From Ambrosia x helenae (lineage: Eukaryota > Streptophyta > Magnoliopsida > Asterales > Asteraceae): a stretch of DNA of 64,000 bases. Of this stretch, positions 13,145 to 25,281 are shown piece after piece. Where the stretch lies: the NCBI GenBank assembly GCA_030844895.1, contig CM061230.1, positions 6,116,705 to 6,180,704 of the forward strand, read 5' to 3'. Within the stretch, counting starts at the first letter, position 1; every line of letters begins with the position of its first letter. The notes under the pieces are model-generated. The model saw only the letters and a program-made list of their open reading frames with translations. It made no database searches and had not been told where the DNA came from. The position numbers were made by a program, and so were the translations under genes.

Positions 13145-13182
13145 AAGCTCTTTTCTTTTATATATATTAATAGATTAATAGA
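13145..13182 (-). mobile_element. Helitron-type 5' terminus (minus orientation)
   Basis: On the minus strand the sequence after an A at 13183 begins TCTATTAATCTATTAATATA, like the TC-starting 5' ends of the Helitrons at 43780 and 46652. The flank gives the A|T insertion site Helitrons use. The matching CTRR 3' end would lie to the left and is not in the window, so the whole 1-13182 gene block may be inside this element. Confidence 0.45.
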
Positions 13183-15209
13183 TTTGTTAGCATGCATGCA
13201 TGCATGCTTATTATAATGATGTCATAGTCACTAGAAGCTGGGCCAAATACATAAAGCTATCCTTTTAATTTTGACTTAGATCCCCGTAGTGGGGCGTGAT
13301 TTGTCAATTTTTTTTATAAAAATAGCCTGGAACACTGCAACGGGGGCGTTATTTTCGTCAAACCACCGACAGCGTTATATAAATAACGCTTGATAACAAA
13401 TGAATCATCCAATCATATAGTGACACGTGGCGAGGCATTGAAATCAAACAGTCAAAAAATTTGACCGTAGGGGCACTTTCAATTTTTAAACGGTAATTTA
13501 TTTTGAAGGATGTTATATATATACACACTTTTTATTAAACACAAACACAACTTTTACACAACCAAAACTAAAAACCACACACCACAACACAATCTAAACA
13601 CAAAACATGTTTCCATATGGTGCACCATTCGGGGTCCCGGGTCGTCCGGGTACGAGGCCAAACACTACGAGGCCAAACACTACTACTCCGCTGCCACCCA
13701 ATTGGGGCGAGTTTGACGCAAACACAATGCAATACGCGCAACTTCTTGGCATGCCCGGTCACTTTTATCCGGGCCCAAACATGGCGGCTCAATTTTTTCC
13801 TCCACCAAACTATGTGTAACACCCCAACCGATGGCGGAAACATCGAGGTGTCATGTAGTGATGATTGTTCAATAGCTCATGGTACTAAATGGAAGTTGAA
13901 TAATATTAAACAATTTACAATTTGTCTTACAAGTAATGATTACAAAAGTTAATTAATATAAACTAGGTCCAAAGCTCCTACGTGTTCCAAGACTTGTACA
14001 ACTTTCCATAGCAAACAAAACCTGAAACATGTTAAGTTGAAAAGATGGGGGGGGGGGTCAACTATAAATAGTTGGTGAGAATACATAGGTTTTGCATATA
14101 GTTGAAAACAATATGTTGCATAGCATTCATAGTTGAAGTATAATAATGAGTAATGATAGAATATGAGTCCGACATGTAACAATGCGTCTTTTGTACAATC
14201 AAACCTTGTGTCGACTGAGACCTAACTCGCAAGTTAGTAAAATTGTAACTGTTATCGATCATCCCTGAATTTATGCGGGGGGGATGGGTTTGTCAGACCT
14301 ATAGCGCTATAATCTAAACAGGCGGCTTGATCAATGTTAATGATTGTACTGTGTCTTTTTGTTACAGTCAAATGATAGAATGAGTAAATGATAGTGTATA
14401 AAATGTTTATAATTGAATCACAAGTTTCACAATGTAAGAATGAGTAAATGATAGTATATAAAATGTTTAAACATGTTTCACCCCAAAATGTAAAACAAAA
14501 AAAAGGGGCTATGTAAACTCACCTTAGGTGCATAATGAGTTCGTGCGTTTTATTGAGCGTGCAAACACTTAGTAATAATGCCTTGGAAAACTCGAAACTA
14601 GCTAGAGGAGATAATGACGGATGAAAACTTTAGTATATGGGAGATGGGATAATAATGTTTTTTTTTTTTTTTTGAATGGTGTAAAGAGTTGAATGGTAGG
14701 CTAGTGTATCTATATATATAAAGAAAATTTGTGTGATGTTACAGTCTCCCCTACTTTTAGGAACTTCGTCCCAAAGTTTATTTTAAGAAGAAACATTCGA
14801 ATAGTGTTGAGGATAGTTAGGGTGACTATGGTTCAGAGTAGGGTAAGAGTTTAAGGAATGTATAAGATAACCATAAATGCTAGATGGACTACCAAATAAC
14901 TAGGCTTTGTTATTGGTCTGACCCTACAGTATCCCTTTCCACGTATCATTAGTGTTTATATATAGGGTGTACCGCAGCTAACCCATCACACCTCTAATAC
15001 TTCGAAAACATACGGGGTATCTCCCAAAACCTTAATAGAATTTCACACTACCTTAATGTACCTGTAAATTCATGATTACGTTCCGGACCGCAATCACCAA
15101 TTTACCTTACATTAGGGTTTTGTGTCCTTCTATGACTCTAAACACACATGTAAGTAATGCAAAATAGCCTTGTGATTGAATCGTATACAATGTATCCAAA
15201 AATAAGTCC

Positions 15210-15420
15210 AACTGTTGAGCAGGACAAAGAACTCTACCAGTCAGTGAGTAAGAACCTCTACCGATTGTTGAGCAGGTGCGATAGCCTCTACCAGTCGTTG
15301 AGCAGGTTGTAGGGCCTCTACCGACTGTTGAGCAGACATGATGACCTCTACCAATCGTTGAGTAGGTTATTTGGTACTCTACTAACTGTTGAGCAAGTAC
15401 TTCATCCTCTATCAGTGGTT
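15210..15420. repeat. Short tandem repeats, GTTGAGCAGG units of about 32 bp
   Basis: CTCTACCA/GTTGAGCAGG-type units recur about seven times in the LTR element's internal region. A related array lies at 52536-52735 in the full-length relative. Confidence 0.7.
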
Positions 15421-16028
15421 TGATTAAGTGTACCAATTATTACACACATGAATTGCAAATTGATAATATGTACATGTAAGCAATCAAGTATCAAGTATAG
15501 CATACGAGTTGTAATAGAGTTGCCCTAGACAAGGTTAATGACTCTAGGTGTGTCTATAGCAAATAGTTTATATTCCATGAATTCTAGTTTCAAATGTTCA
15601 AATATGGTAGATAGTCGAATCCTCATGTATAACTAAGGATTATGTTTGATGCAACACACAATCAAGTTTCAATAGTTTGGTTATCATGGGTAACTAGCTC
15701 ATGTGTGAGAAGGTGAAGGATATGAATTTAGTTCTTGAGAGGATGATGAAAAATCTTGAAGCAGAATCAAGGTTGTGAGAGATAGTAAATGTGAAGATAG
15801 TTGATAAAGAGTTTATTTTATAGTAAGGAGATTATGTAGCAGTGTAAATTTTGGGGTTTGGATCAAAGGTTATAATCAAGTGTATAAGAAAACATGATTA
15901 GGAGACCATATTTACTAACACTTTGACTTGACTTGACTAGGAGACTACGTTTGACTTTTCAGGTTTGACTAAGGGACCTTGAAAGGGCTTAAGTTTAATT
16001 AGTTTTAATTAACATCACAAAACACCAA

Positions 16029-16100
16029 ATGGTGTAGTGGTTTGTGTGGTGTGGTTAAGGTTTAGCCCGCCAGGGACTCGAGTTCGAATCCTGGCACAGA
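16029..16100 (+). other. tRNA-like module in the deleted LTR element
   Basis: GGTGTAGTGG resembles an A box, and AGTTCGAATCC 55 bases downstream resembles a B box. It corresponds in place and motif to module 3 of the 49 kb element. It is not a credible tRNA gene because a normal cloverleaf is not apparent. Confidence 0.5.
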
Positions 16101-16504
16101 CAAACATTTTTTTTAACGTTTTAAAATCAGAATTTTTAATACAATCCAATTTAATATTGATTATACGTCATTATTTAAACAAAAAAAATTAACAAAATGG
16201 ATGGTAAAGATACTGTAAACATGAATCGGATGAATAAACGAGGGAGTTCTATATATATAAAGAAAATTTGCGTGATGTTACAATATGTCCAACCTTCTCA
16301 AGAGTAGCCCGATTCCGTGCCAGAAACTCAAGACGAACCACGTCAACCCGAGGGTTCTCAACGGGGGCGCGGGCGCGGGAGACGTTCGCATAAAAGGAAA
16401 GATGCTACCGCTCCTCGTCAAAAAAAGCAACAAGAACGTTGGGAAAGAGAAGAGGAGTATGCTTTAGCGCGAGCCTGGCTTGACATATCCGAGGACCCCG
16501 AAGT

Positions 16505-16571
16505 TGGTTAGTATTTTTTTTTGTGTTTATATATATATATACTTTAAAATGTTGGTTAGTATTTTTTTTGT

Positions 16572-16613
<42 letters not shown>

Positions 16614-16680
16614 TCTAAAATGTTGGTTAGTATTTTTTTTGTGTTTATATATATAAATATATATACTTTTTAATCGTATA
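16505..16680. repeat. Triplicated intron segment with TA runs
   Basis: GTTGGTTAGTATTTTTTTTG followed by TA repeats occurs three times in the ORF1 intron, each copy carrying the donor-like GGTTAGT. Copy length varies with the TA run. Confidence 0.8.
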
Positions 16681-17828
16681 ATATATATATATTTTTTTTT
16701 TGCAGCAAACTATCAACATAGCCCGTTGTTTTGGCAACAGATTCGAGAGCTGTTTTTTGCCGCCATGGGCAGAGGGGAGTATCGAGAGCACGACTCGATA
16801 TCGGGAAAGTGGTCGGACATAAATAATAAATGTCACTCGTTTGCGGAGGTTTACCAACGTTACAAGGACAACAGGGGCAGTGGGGAAGGTGATGACAGTT
16901 TGTTGGCAAGAGCTTTGGACGAGATGAGAGATACCCGCGGGCCGTTCCCGTATTTGAGGATTTGGGAGATGTTGAGACATAGTCCTAAGTGGGCTAATGT
17001 ACCGCCTATGGGGTCGGGTAGTGGGCGCAAGATTAGGAGAGGAAGAGGATCAGGAGGAGGAGGAGGACCATCAAAACGAAGCAAAACCACCTCCACGTCG
17101 CGAGATCCGGATACACCGACATCCGATGCTCGCTTTGTGAGTTTAGATGATCCTGTTGATTTGGAGGATGATGATGAGGAGGAGGAGGAAGAGGATATTC
17201 CAAGACCACCCGGTAGACGATCAAAAAAGGGTGGCAAGGCGGAGTCGTCTTCGACAGGAGGTGGTGCATCGAGGGAGGAGTTTGATGAAATGAATCGACG
17301 ACTACAGGATCTTCGCGACCTCGGCCAAAGACGTTTGGAAACTATGAACCAGAGAGTGGCCGAGAATAAAAGGTTCGTCGACATTCAAGAGGCGAGGCAA
17401 AGGGAAAAGGACATTGAGTTTTTGTCCAAATCGATCGACCACCTCGAGGGAGAAGCCCTACGCCTCGCGATACATCATAGGCAACAAATCCTTGCAAAAT
17501 ATAACCTCCAGTAATTTATTTAAGTTGTTTTTTTTAATTTGGTATTGTAATTTTTTTAAGTTGTTTGTTTTTTTTTAATTTAATTAATATTAGTTGTGTG
17601 TTTTTATTATTATTTGTAATTTTTGTATATTTATTTGTCTTTTATTTTAATTATTTTGAGTTAAAAGATTAAAAAAAATAATAAAAAAATCAACCAATCA
17701 GAAATAGGGGCTTTATAAATAAAGCTCCACCACTACACCCCTTTTTCAGTTTCTCTCTCCACGCTGACTCAGCAGCCACGTGAAACAATCAGGAAGGGAG
17801 GCTTTATATATAAAGCACTACGCATGGT

Positions 17829-17829
<1 letters not shown>

Positions 17830-17871
<42 letters not shown>

Positions 17872-19600
17872 CAAGGAAATTAAATAATTTAATTAAAAAA
17901 CTCAAGTTACTAAAGTGAGGTATGCATAATTTTCTCAATAAAAAATAAAAGGGTTGTGGGTTTAAGTTAAGTCGATACTTACATGTGTAAGATTGAATGA
18001 CATTTATTTTTTTAACAGCTTATTTCTCCCCTATTTTTTACACAATTTTTATTACATTCTTTTTTTCTTTCATTGGATTTGAACTCCCAATTTTTCTTAA
18101 GAGAGGATTTCCCCTCTCTACCACTACACCACCAGGGTAGGGGGCTGAATGACATTTAAATATAAAAGTAATTTTTATATGCTAAAAGTCTAGTTTGAAC
18201 TAATGAGCATGTTAAGAATCCTGTTTGATTATGTTAAGCTTCGATTTGAGCTTGTTTAATAATGGACTTTAACATAGGTTTGAATCTGTTTAAGCTTACC
18301 TTGATTTAATCTTTTAACAATCAGTGAGAAGCTACAATTTTGGATTGTTTACTTAGAAAATAATAACTTGATTTTTGCTCTTATAGGTATGAAAAATGAG
18401 TTTTTTTTTTTTACTTATTTTGTTAAAATAAAAAAACACCCATGCCCATATAGTTGTCATATTAAAAGCTGTGGATGGTTGGTTACTTTTCTAGTTGACT
18501 TTTCTTAAAATCCAACATTGATATATCAACTTGATTTCGGTTTTGTAAAAAGCCACAAGAGTCTAAAAAAAAGTTCATATGTCATCTAAACTTTAACCAT
18601 TAGCATTATGTGCCTTTAACTTTCTAAGCATTCTTTATAGTTTTTTCTTTGTTTAAACATCGTATTTGCAAGATTTATAACAACCACGTTTAACTTTCTA
18701 AGCATTATTTATAGTTTTCATAGATATTTTAATTAGAATAGTTGAAATTGACAACAATCTTTATAAACTTATGAACAAACAATAAATTGGTCATTTACTA
18801 CATGAACACATGGCGAGCATAAAAAAGAACAATTACAAAGTAAATAAATCCTTTGTAACCTTTTTTTAACGGCCAATTGGATAAAAGCATGGCTAGTTGG
18901 GGTAACCCAATGGCATAGGCGACCCAATACGTTCGCGATCGCAGATAGCGTTGGGTAGCCCAAGCTCACTATCTTCAGTTTTGAGGAAAACTCGTTATCC
19001 AAAATCCCACTGCGATAAAACCCGATTGGGTTTGGTTCAAACTTTAGACCTCTGGTCTTCAACACAAATCTTCACTTCCCCTCCAATTCCAGTTGAGCTA
19101 CGGCTCATTGACTATAATTTTTTTATAACCGGTTTCTATATTCGGTTATGATCGTACTTGTATAAATAGGTTAAGTAATCGGAAAAAGGGTTACGGTTAC
19201 GGAAACCAGAGAAAGTCGGGAACCATCAGTTACCTTGGTATTTCTATGCAAAATATTTTTGAATTTACTAACTTGAATTGGCTTAAATTTACCCATATCT
19301 AAAGTCGGCATTTAACCGAATCGTCTTTTCTAATAATCGAGTTTTCTGAATCATTTATAACATAAACTGATCGATTGTAAAAACAGAAATATTTGTTATA
19401 GGTTTGATTTCATTTCATAGCCTTAGCCCTTACCAAACCAAATCATCTCAATATTCTTATGAGATGGTCAGTAGCTTATTTGATTTAGTTTATGGGAAAA
19501 AAATGTTAGATTATTATTTGATTTTTTATGAGATAAACAATACAGTTAAGTTTCTTGAAACTAAATAGACAAAGGAAAAAAAAGTAGGATATATACAATT
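17830..19600. other. Intergenic DNA
   Basis: It begins with a TA microsatellite (17831-17870) at the PIF element's right flank and contains the SINE at 18007-18145. A T-run followed by AACGGCCAATTGG at about 18862 resembles the tail of the SINE at 20214 and may be a SINE remnant. I see no supported gene. Confidence 0.4.
18007..18145 (-). mobile_element. Short tRNA-derived SINE
   Basis: On the minus strand the 5' end has TGGTGTAGTGGTAGAGAG (A box-like), then GAGTTCAAATCC (B box-like), then an A-rich tail. A 13-bp target duplication TGAATGACATTTA lies at 17994-18006 and 18146-18158. The body is 139 bp. Confidence 0.8.
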
Positions 19601-19601
19601 A

Positions 19602-19640
19602 CTAGATTATACCCCGGGAGCATCTTGAGTTTGACAAATC
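19602..19640 (-). mobile_element. Helitron-type 3' terminus
   Basis: The minus strand reads CTCCCGGGGTATAATCTAG then T: a small GC palindrome (CCCGGG) a short distance before CTAG, with the A|T flank. The matching 5' end was not found. Confidence 0.4.
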
Positions 19641-20213
19641 TAATATGACACATCAACTTTACATGCAAGAATGTTTCGGGTAACACATAATTTAAAACAA
19701 TGATAAAAATTTAAATTTCTGAATTCGTCACTGATGATCAGCAAAGATATTTGGTATTTTTCTATCCCTTTAATAACATTTTGTATCACCATGATTTTGT
19801 ACACCTCAAGTTTTAGTATGTTCATACCTTCATCGTAACAATGTCATCATCATAATAAATGCCACCATCCACCAATCTGCATTATGTGATAATGTATTGT
19901 GGACCAAATATGCGATTTAATTATTGAGCGATTTCAACAAGTAGAAGATAGTTGACAAAATCAAGGGCAAAAAATATATAATGTATTATTGTTACTGTAC
20001 TGATAAATTATAAGATTTGTTAAGTACATATGGTTTTTTTATATGAATTGAGTTCGTCCCTGTCAATTTGATCTTCCGCCTCCCCACTGATAAGAAAAAA
20101 TTTGGATCTTGTAATTTTCGGCCGTCACCACTATTTTTTCAAGCTTCGCCATTACATGTGATACGTTTTTATATAGTACAAAGTTGAATGTCATTCTTTA
20201 AATCCAATGCATT

Positions 20214-20525
20214 TTTTTTAACGGCCAACGAATCAATTTACGAGCACTCTTGGACACCCTTTTGGCGAATCAGGTATTTGAGAGTACCCGGGCTACCAAT
20301 TGCCACCAATTCCCGGAAAACCCAACCACTCACCCGCCCGAAGGCACGACAGTGAAATAATCGGTAAAACCGGTCGGGATCAGGACTCGAACCCAAGCCA
20401 ATGATCGGGTCATCCCTCATTTCCCATCCACCAATGTCTTCCAAATGTAGCTAGTAAGAATTGAACCCAAGCCTCTCATAGGAAACTTTAAGCCCTCAAC
20501 CAACTGGGCTACAAGTGCTGGACAC
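20214..20525 (-). mobile_element. tRNA-derived SINE, about 310 bp
   Basis: On the minus strand it starts near CCAGCACTTGTAGCCCAG. The A box TAGCCCAGTTGG fits the consensus exactly and the B box is GGTTCAATTC. A second perfect B-box-like GGTTCGAGTCC lies about 100 bases on (20390s), hinting at a composite head. It ends in TTGGCCGTTA and an A tail. The target duplication TTAAATCCAATG(C/T)ATT is at 20198-20213 and 20526-20541. Confidence 0.85.
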
Positions 20526-20541
20526 TTAAATCCAATGTATT

Positions 20542-21421
20542 ATTATCAATTTTAAGAAATGGAACATCGTTTATCTAACATTCACTAAAATACGAATCAT
20601 GATGAGAACGCGGATAATGTTATTAGTGAAAAGAATAAAAAAACTGTCACGTTTTTCTTATATTCTAATAAATAAAAACTTTATAGAAAGTATTAATCAC
20701 AAAATGATGTATGATCATATCGATTTTTTTTGTTCTTTTAATAAAACGAATAAAAATAAGTAGTGAATATAAGACAAACGTATAAGGATGTCAATAGTGA
20801 AAAGGATGTCCATAATTGTAACGTTACTCATGGCTTGTATTAGGTATTAGGTAAGTTGATTAATAATTACTAACTAAAAATATATTATAATATGTACACA
20901 AAAATATTCATTGATGTAACATGTTATGTATATGTATCCACAATCTTGAACTATTTGTTATCATTTTAATACGTACTAGTGTTTTAAAAACTAAAATAAA
21001 AAATCAATTCAAAACATTAAACAACCCAGAGTGTCCAACCCAATTGATTCGGTTTGGCGTTCCATAAACTGTAGTTAGCAGTCCGATCAACTGAAACGAG
21101 GCAAAATCGTATTTTAAATTCCTACTTCATTGACGTCAGGGGCGAAGTATTCAATAGGCTTGGGGTGGCTCTGTCCCCCCTGTTTTTTGGCGCAGTGGTA
21201 GAAAATTGCGATTCTCGTAGGTAAATTGAGTTCTGGTTGAGTCCGTCCCCTGCCAATTTACCACTACCGATCGAAAAAAATTGAGTCCGGCCCCTCCCGA
21301 TACTTGAACCAAGCTTCGCCACTTATTAACGCTATGTAGACTAACATATAAAAATAAGGATAGAGAAATATATACATAATCTCAAATAAAATTTCATAGG
21401 ATTAGTTTTATTTTTATTCTT
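20542..21421. other. Intergenic DNA
   Basis: No gene is seen. At 21150-21320 a segment with GGCGCAGTGGTAG and repeated GTCCGTCCCC/GTCCGGCCCC phrases resembles another degraded SINE-like repeat; a related AAGCTTCGCCA phrase is at about 20140. Confidence 0.35.
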
Positions 21422-21434
21422 AATCCAATATATA

Positions 21435-21741
21435 CATAATCTCAATATTAGTTTTATTTTTGGTTTGCGAGGAATGCCAAGATTTTTGAAGACAAATTTA
21501 TCCCGGTCCATAAAACGGTCGATCAAGTAAAAGAAGAGAGCTTCCTATGGGCATGTCAACGGACCAAGCTTCCGAATCCTACCTGGGACTGTTGGGTTCT
21601 GTTTGATGTTATCGAACAATGCTAGTTCTTTCGTTTGGTGTGGCTTACGGCCCTTGTTTGTATTTGGTGTTTGTATTTGTTCCTAGCCGCTGATTGAATC
21701 TTTATATTTATATATAAAGCGATCTACGTTTGAAAAAAAAA
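21435..21741 (+). mobile_element. 5'-truncated LINE, 3' end only
   Basis: A frame running to TAG near 21623 encodes FWFARNAKIFEDKF, the segment after the zinc-binding domain of plant LINE reverse transcriptases, followed by a conserved WxxWVLFDV-type tail. A 3' UTR and poly(A) at 21733-21741 follow. AATCCAATAT at about 21422 and ATCCAATATT after the tail may be the target duplication. Confidence 0.65.
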
Positions 21742-22085
21742 TCCAATATTTATATCATTCTATAATTTTGTGAACATTTTTATAGGACCAGGATGATTGT
21801 TTAGTTGTTGGTTAATGAAGCTTTTAGGGTCAACGTCACCGCTCTCAACGGTTCTAAACCGAGAACTAATAATGTTGAGATTATTTACATAAAAGGTCCC
21901 TTAAATATATAAAAACTTTCAAACTGTTGAAATTTTAATATCTACATACTAATTTCTATGTACGAAGACTTTTACAATTTCATTCGTTGTTCACCTTTGC
22001 CTCAGTGAACTTTATGTATTCTAAAAAAAAAATTCAAATAGTTGTTTAATTATTCTAACTCGCTTTATATCAACTTAACTTACAA
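21742..22085. other. Intergenic DNA
   Basis: AT-rich stretch; I see nothing in it. Confidence 0.4.
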
Positions 22086-22094
22086 AAAAATAAA

Positions 22095-22501
22095 GGGGTA
22101 TTGGATTTTAATAATCCAAAGTTTTCCTTGTTGGCCGATAATAATCCCTACTTCAAAAATTCCCAATAATAATCCCAACTTTCGAACATTTGGCCTGTGG
22201 TAAACCTTTTTTAACTGAGGACTAACTAGGTTAGTTTATGCTGACATGGCATCTGACTAGGCTGATGACGTGTACAACCTAATCTGACATGTCATTATAC
22301 ATGCTTATGTGTTATTTTCTCACATTATAACAAACTAATAAACCATTATTATAAAATAAATCATCTCTTTCATCTATTCAACAACATCTATTCAAACATC
22401 TGGCAACAACAATGATTCGCATCCCACCACCACCGTCTTTTCACATCCCACCACCACCTGCCACCACAACCCACCACCACCACCTCCATTTTCTGGTAAC
22501 C

Positions 22502-22534
<33 letters not shown>

Positions 22535-23441
22535 TATACAACATATCAGTAAAACAAATAACAACTCATGGCAACATTCACAATCACCTTCATCACCACA
22601 CCAACAAAAACCCTAACAAGCAGAACCCTAACAAACAGATCTGAGCCACAAGGATTCGCATCATCATCATCGCTCTGTTTTTCTGTTCTTTTCTTTTCCT
22701 TTTACCGATTATAATAAGTTGGTGCTCTGTTCGTCTTCTTCCTCGAGCTCAATGAAGCACCCCTGTAAATCATCTTGCTGTTGCCGTGCTGGGGTATGAA
22801 AAAGCTTATGAAATCTAGTTCAAATCTCAACAAATTTATGTGGATAATAATCCTAATTCTAATAACAATAACAAAACCAAACCAGATGACGGTTCTGTTA
22901 AGGACACGACGGAGACGAAGACCAGCCGGAGATCCCTCCGCCTCCAACTGAAGAAGACGACGACGGTGACGTGGGTTCCGATTGGGTAACGTAACCAATT
23001 AATGGAGATGGCTTTGGTTTTGGTTGTGGGTTACCAAGGTGTCTTTGGTTTTGGTTGTGGGTTACCAAGGTGTTGGTCGGAGGTCGATACCGATGGCGGA
23101 CTGAAAGAAGTTGATGGCGACGGTGGTTGTTGGTTGTTGGGTGAACCGGGGCAGTCAAATGTGAATACGAAAGGGACTAAGGGAGTGGGTGTGCATATGA
23201 TTATTATTATTTAGATATTATATAATACTATTAATATAAAATGCCACGTCACCTAAGTTGTACACGTCAGCAAGTCCAGTCAGCATCCACGTCAGCAGGA
23301 ACTAACCCAGTTAGTCCACTGTTAAAAAAGGTTCACCAGGGGCCAAAAGTTTGAAAGTTGGGATTATTATTGGGAATTTTTGAAGTAGGGATTATTATCG
23401 GCCAACAAGGAAAACTTTGGATTATTAAAATCCAATACCCC
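22095..23441. mobile_element. MULE-type element with long inverted ends, 9-bp duplication
   Basis: The ends GGGGTATTGGATTTTAATAA and the exact reverse complement begin terminal inverted repeats of roughly 170-200 bases. The 9-bp duplication AAAAATAAA is perfect (22086-22094 and 23442-23450). No transposase is found. The inside holds CACCACC-rich and CATCATC-rich sequence and a TA repeat (about 22499-22527). A stretch at 22690-22750 is the inverse of 59229-59290 in the related element, so the two share internal cargo. Confidence 0.85.
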
Positions 23442-23450
23442 AAAAATAAA

Positions 23451-24708
23451 AAACTACTTTAATGAATTATTGGTAAATTTGAGAACGTTGTTTTTTTTAA
23501 ATACTCTAAATTGAGTTTAGTTAAACTAACACTTAACATAAAAAATAAGTAAAACTTAGTGAATTCACAAGCTTTTTATCCAAAAAGAAACAGGATTGCA
23601 TAAATAAAAACCATGATAGATAAGAGAACTCACCAGGGCTAGCCCTGAAAATTCAGGTGCTCGGATCAAGCCGTGAAATATGTGCCCCTTAGTCTTAGGT
23701 CTTTTAAACAATGTTTTCATAACTGAAGGGGACGTTAAACCGGTGTCCTTACCGGTTCCTTAGTCGGACCGGTCGAACTGGATATACAACTAAAAGTGTC
23801 GTAATAAGTATAAAAATTGATATGTTTGGCTAATTGGCTCATAAAAAAACCACCATTTCTTAAAATTCCATAATATTTTGAAGGACTATTATTTTATGTC
23901 TAGACTTCAAAAGTTTTTAATAAAATGAATTTGACTTGCATCATGTGCAAAAGCGTGAGATGGTTACTGTTTTGTAGTATTACTCTATATTAAAATTTAC
24001 TGCAAAGGCTACACAATTAATGTACCACAACACAAATCTCAAGTAACACACTTCAACTTTTTTTTTTAATTATGTCGAATCCTTCCAATTTAGTTTATCA
24101 TACATGACCCATCTTTTACCTTATCTACTCTTCACCTTTTGCGTTTATAAAAAGTGATATACAAGATGAGATCTTTTTTTAAGTCGAAAACAGAAAGAAA
24201 ATACTTGAAAAAAACACTCATCGCCGCTCAAAGTGCCCCTTTAAAAATTGGGCCTGAACCGGGGGTCCTCCCCGCACCTCCTCAAGGCCAGCCTGGAACT
24301 CACCAATCTACTTATTTTTTTAACAATAACTTTTTATACTTGAATTTAAACCAACATTACTTTTGTATCTCCCTAAATAAAACATAATGTTACGTTCTAA
24401 ATTCAACTCAATTTGGTATCGTTACTACGCGGTACAATACCGATTCAGAACTTTTACCAGTGCCATACCATACCAGTACCAACTCAACATATATCTTACA
24501 ACATTCGCTTTTGGTTTTAGCCAAATTTCACTATCAATACTATACAGTAGTATGTTACCGGTACCGATCTCAATCATCCCATCAATCACCCTATAGTTAA
24601 AAGCCGCTTTTAAAAATACCAAAAAACCACAAGGACTTTTTAGCAAAAATCAAAACTCATACTAATTTAATTTGGGTTTCATATCATCAACATATCTGGT
24701 TTTATTCG

Positions 24709-24709
<1 letters not shown>
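23451..24709. other. Intergenic DNA upstream of the TRM gene
   Basis: No gene is supported. A GC-richer patch (about 24225-24300) and a GGTACC-rich segment (24410-24600) look like repeat remnants; the latter resembles 41005-41110. Confidence 0.35.

Positions 24710-24769
<60 letters not shown>
24710..24769. repeat. (ATT)n microsatellite, about 20 units
   Basis: Uninterrupted ATT run just upstream of the TRM gene leader. A shorter one lies at 25249-25282 in the leader intron. Confidence 0.95.
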
Positions 24770-25249
24770 TTTCTCTCACTTTTATGTTCGTGTAATCGAA
24801 ACTGTTTACTGATCTATAACAACAACAACAATAAACGGATCAAACCAAACACCGACGAATCTCCGGCAGTTTTCATCACCGGAATGTCACTCTCCGGCCA
24901 CCAATCACCGACCCTTTCACTCTAAGGTAACTGATCCAACTGTTCCTTTTGTTTCTCTCTCTTCTTTTTATAAAAATTATAAAAATTTAAGCTCTTTTTG
25001 GTCTTATTTCCCTCTCTGATTCCCTGTCGCTTTTCGAAGATTAAAACAGAATCAGATTCTCTTGTTTTCTTCTGTTATTGCAGCTTTTTTATAATATCAT
25101 TATTGTCATTTATATTATTAATCTTGTAGGTTATAAAGTGAATTTTAAGTGAGTTAAAATTAGGGCTTTTTAATCTTCTTTCCAATTGATTATATAATTA
25201 TGTTAATTTGAATAAGTGAGGGGATTTTATTTTGTCTGTTTAGCTGTGT

Positions 25250-25281
<32 letters not shown>

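Larger units (their letters stand above)
13815..16282. mobile_element. Internally deleted LTR element (LARD family) inside PIF ORF1
   Basis: The left end TGTAACACCCCAACCGATGG matches the LTR starts at 49287 and 54564. An LTR-type terminus (GATGTTACA) occurs at about 14745 and again at 16282, and the sequence after the first (TCCCCTACTTTTAGGAACTT) matches the internal region of the 49 kb element. Internal sequence 15690-15898 matches about 53274-53490. The right LTR keeps only its terminal part. Flanks are CTATG and ATATG, so the duplication is 4 of 5 bases. No coding capacity is seen. Confidence 0.7.
13607..17514 (+). pseudogene. PIF/Harbinger ORF1 (Myb/SANT-like, NAM-associated C-terminus), broken
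   Basis: Exon 1 starts at ATG 13607 and encodes a Pro/Asn-rich N-terminus. It is cut by the LTR element after residue 69, resumes at 16283, meets an in-frame TAG at 16305-16307 and continues to a donor at 16507. Exon 2 (16706-17514) has the trihelix/SANT-like block with conserved Trp (FWQQIRELF, GKWSDINNKCHSFAEVYQRY), an acidic run, a basic patch (RRSKKGGK) and a C-terminal coiled coil. Such ORF1 proteins bind transposon DNA and partner with the transposase, and are often annotated as glutathione S-transferase T3-like or NAM-associated. Both the stop codon and the insertion disable it. A TATA-like stretch at about 13514 precedes it. Confidence 0.75.
13279..17829. mobile_element. PIF/Harbinger element, non-autonomous, with TTA target duplication
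   Basis: The ends are GATCCCCGTAGTG (left) and GACCATGCGTAGTG (right, reverse complement), flanked on both sides by TTA (13276-13278 and 17830-17832), the 3-bp duplication of PIF/Harbinger. It encodes the family's accessory ORF1 but I find no DDE transposase, so it cannot move on its own. A 2.5 kb LTR element inserted at 13815-16282 makes up half of its length. Confidence 0.75.

Noticed and set aside
16860..17384. Long minus-strand frame (174 codons)
   Set aside because: It is the antisense shadow of PIF ORF1 exon 2; its serine run mirrors the acidic run on the plus strand.
24387..24646. Small proteins in the GGTACC-rich segment
   Set aside because: The composition is that of a palindromic repeat also found near 41050; there is no coding signal.
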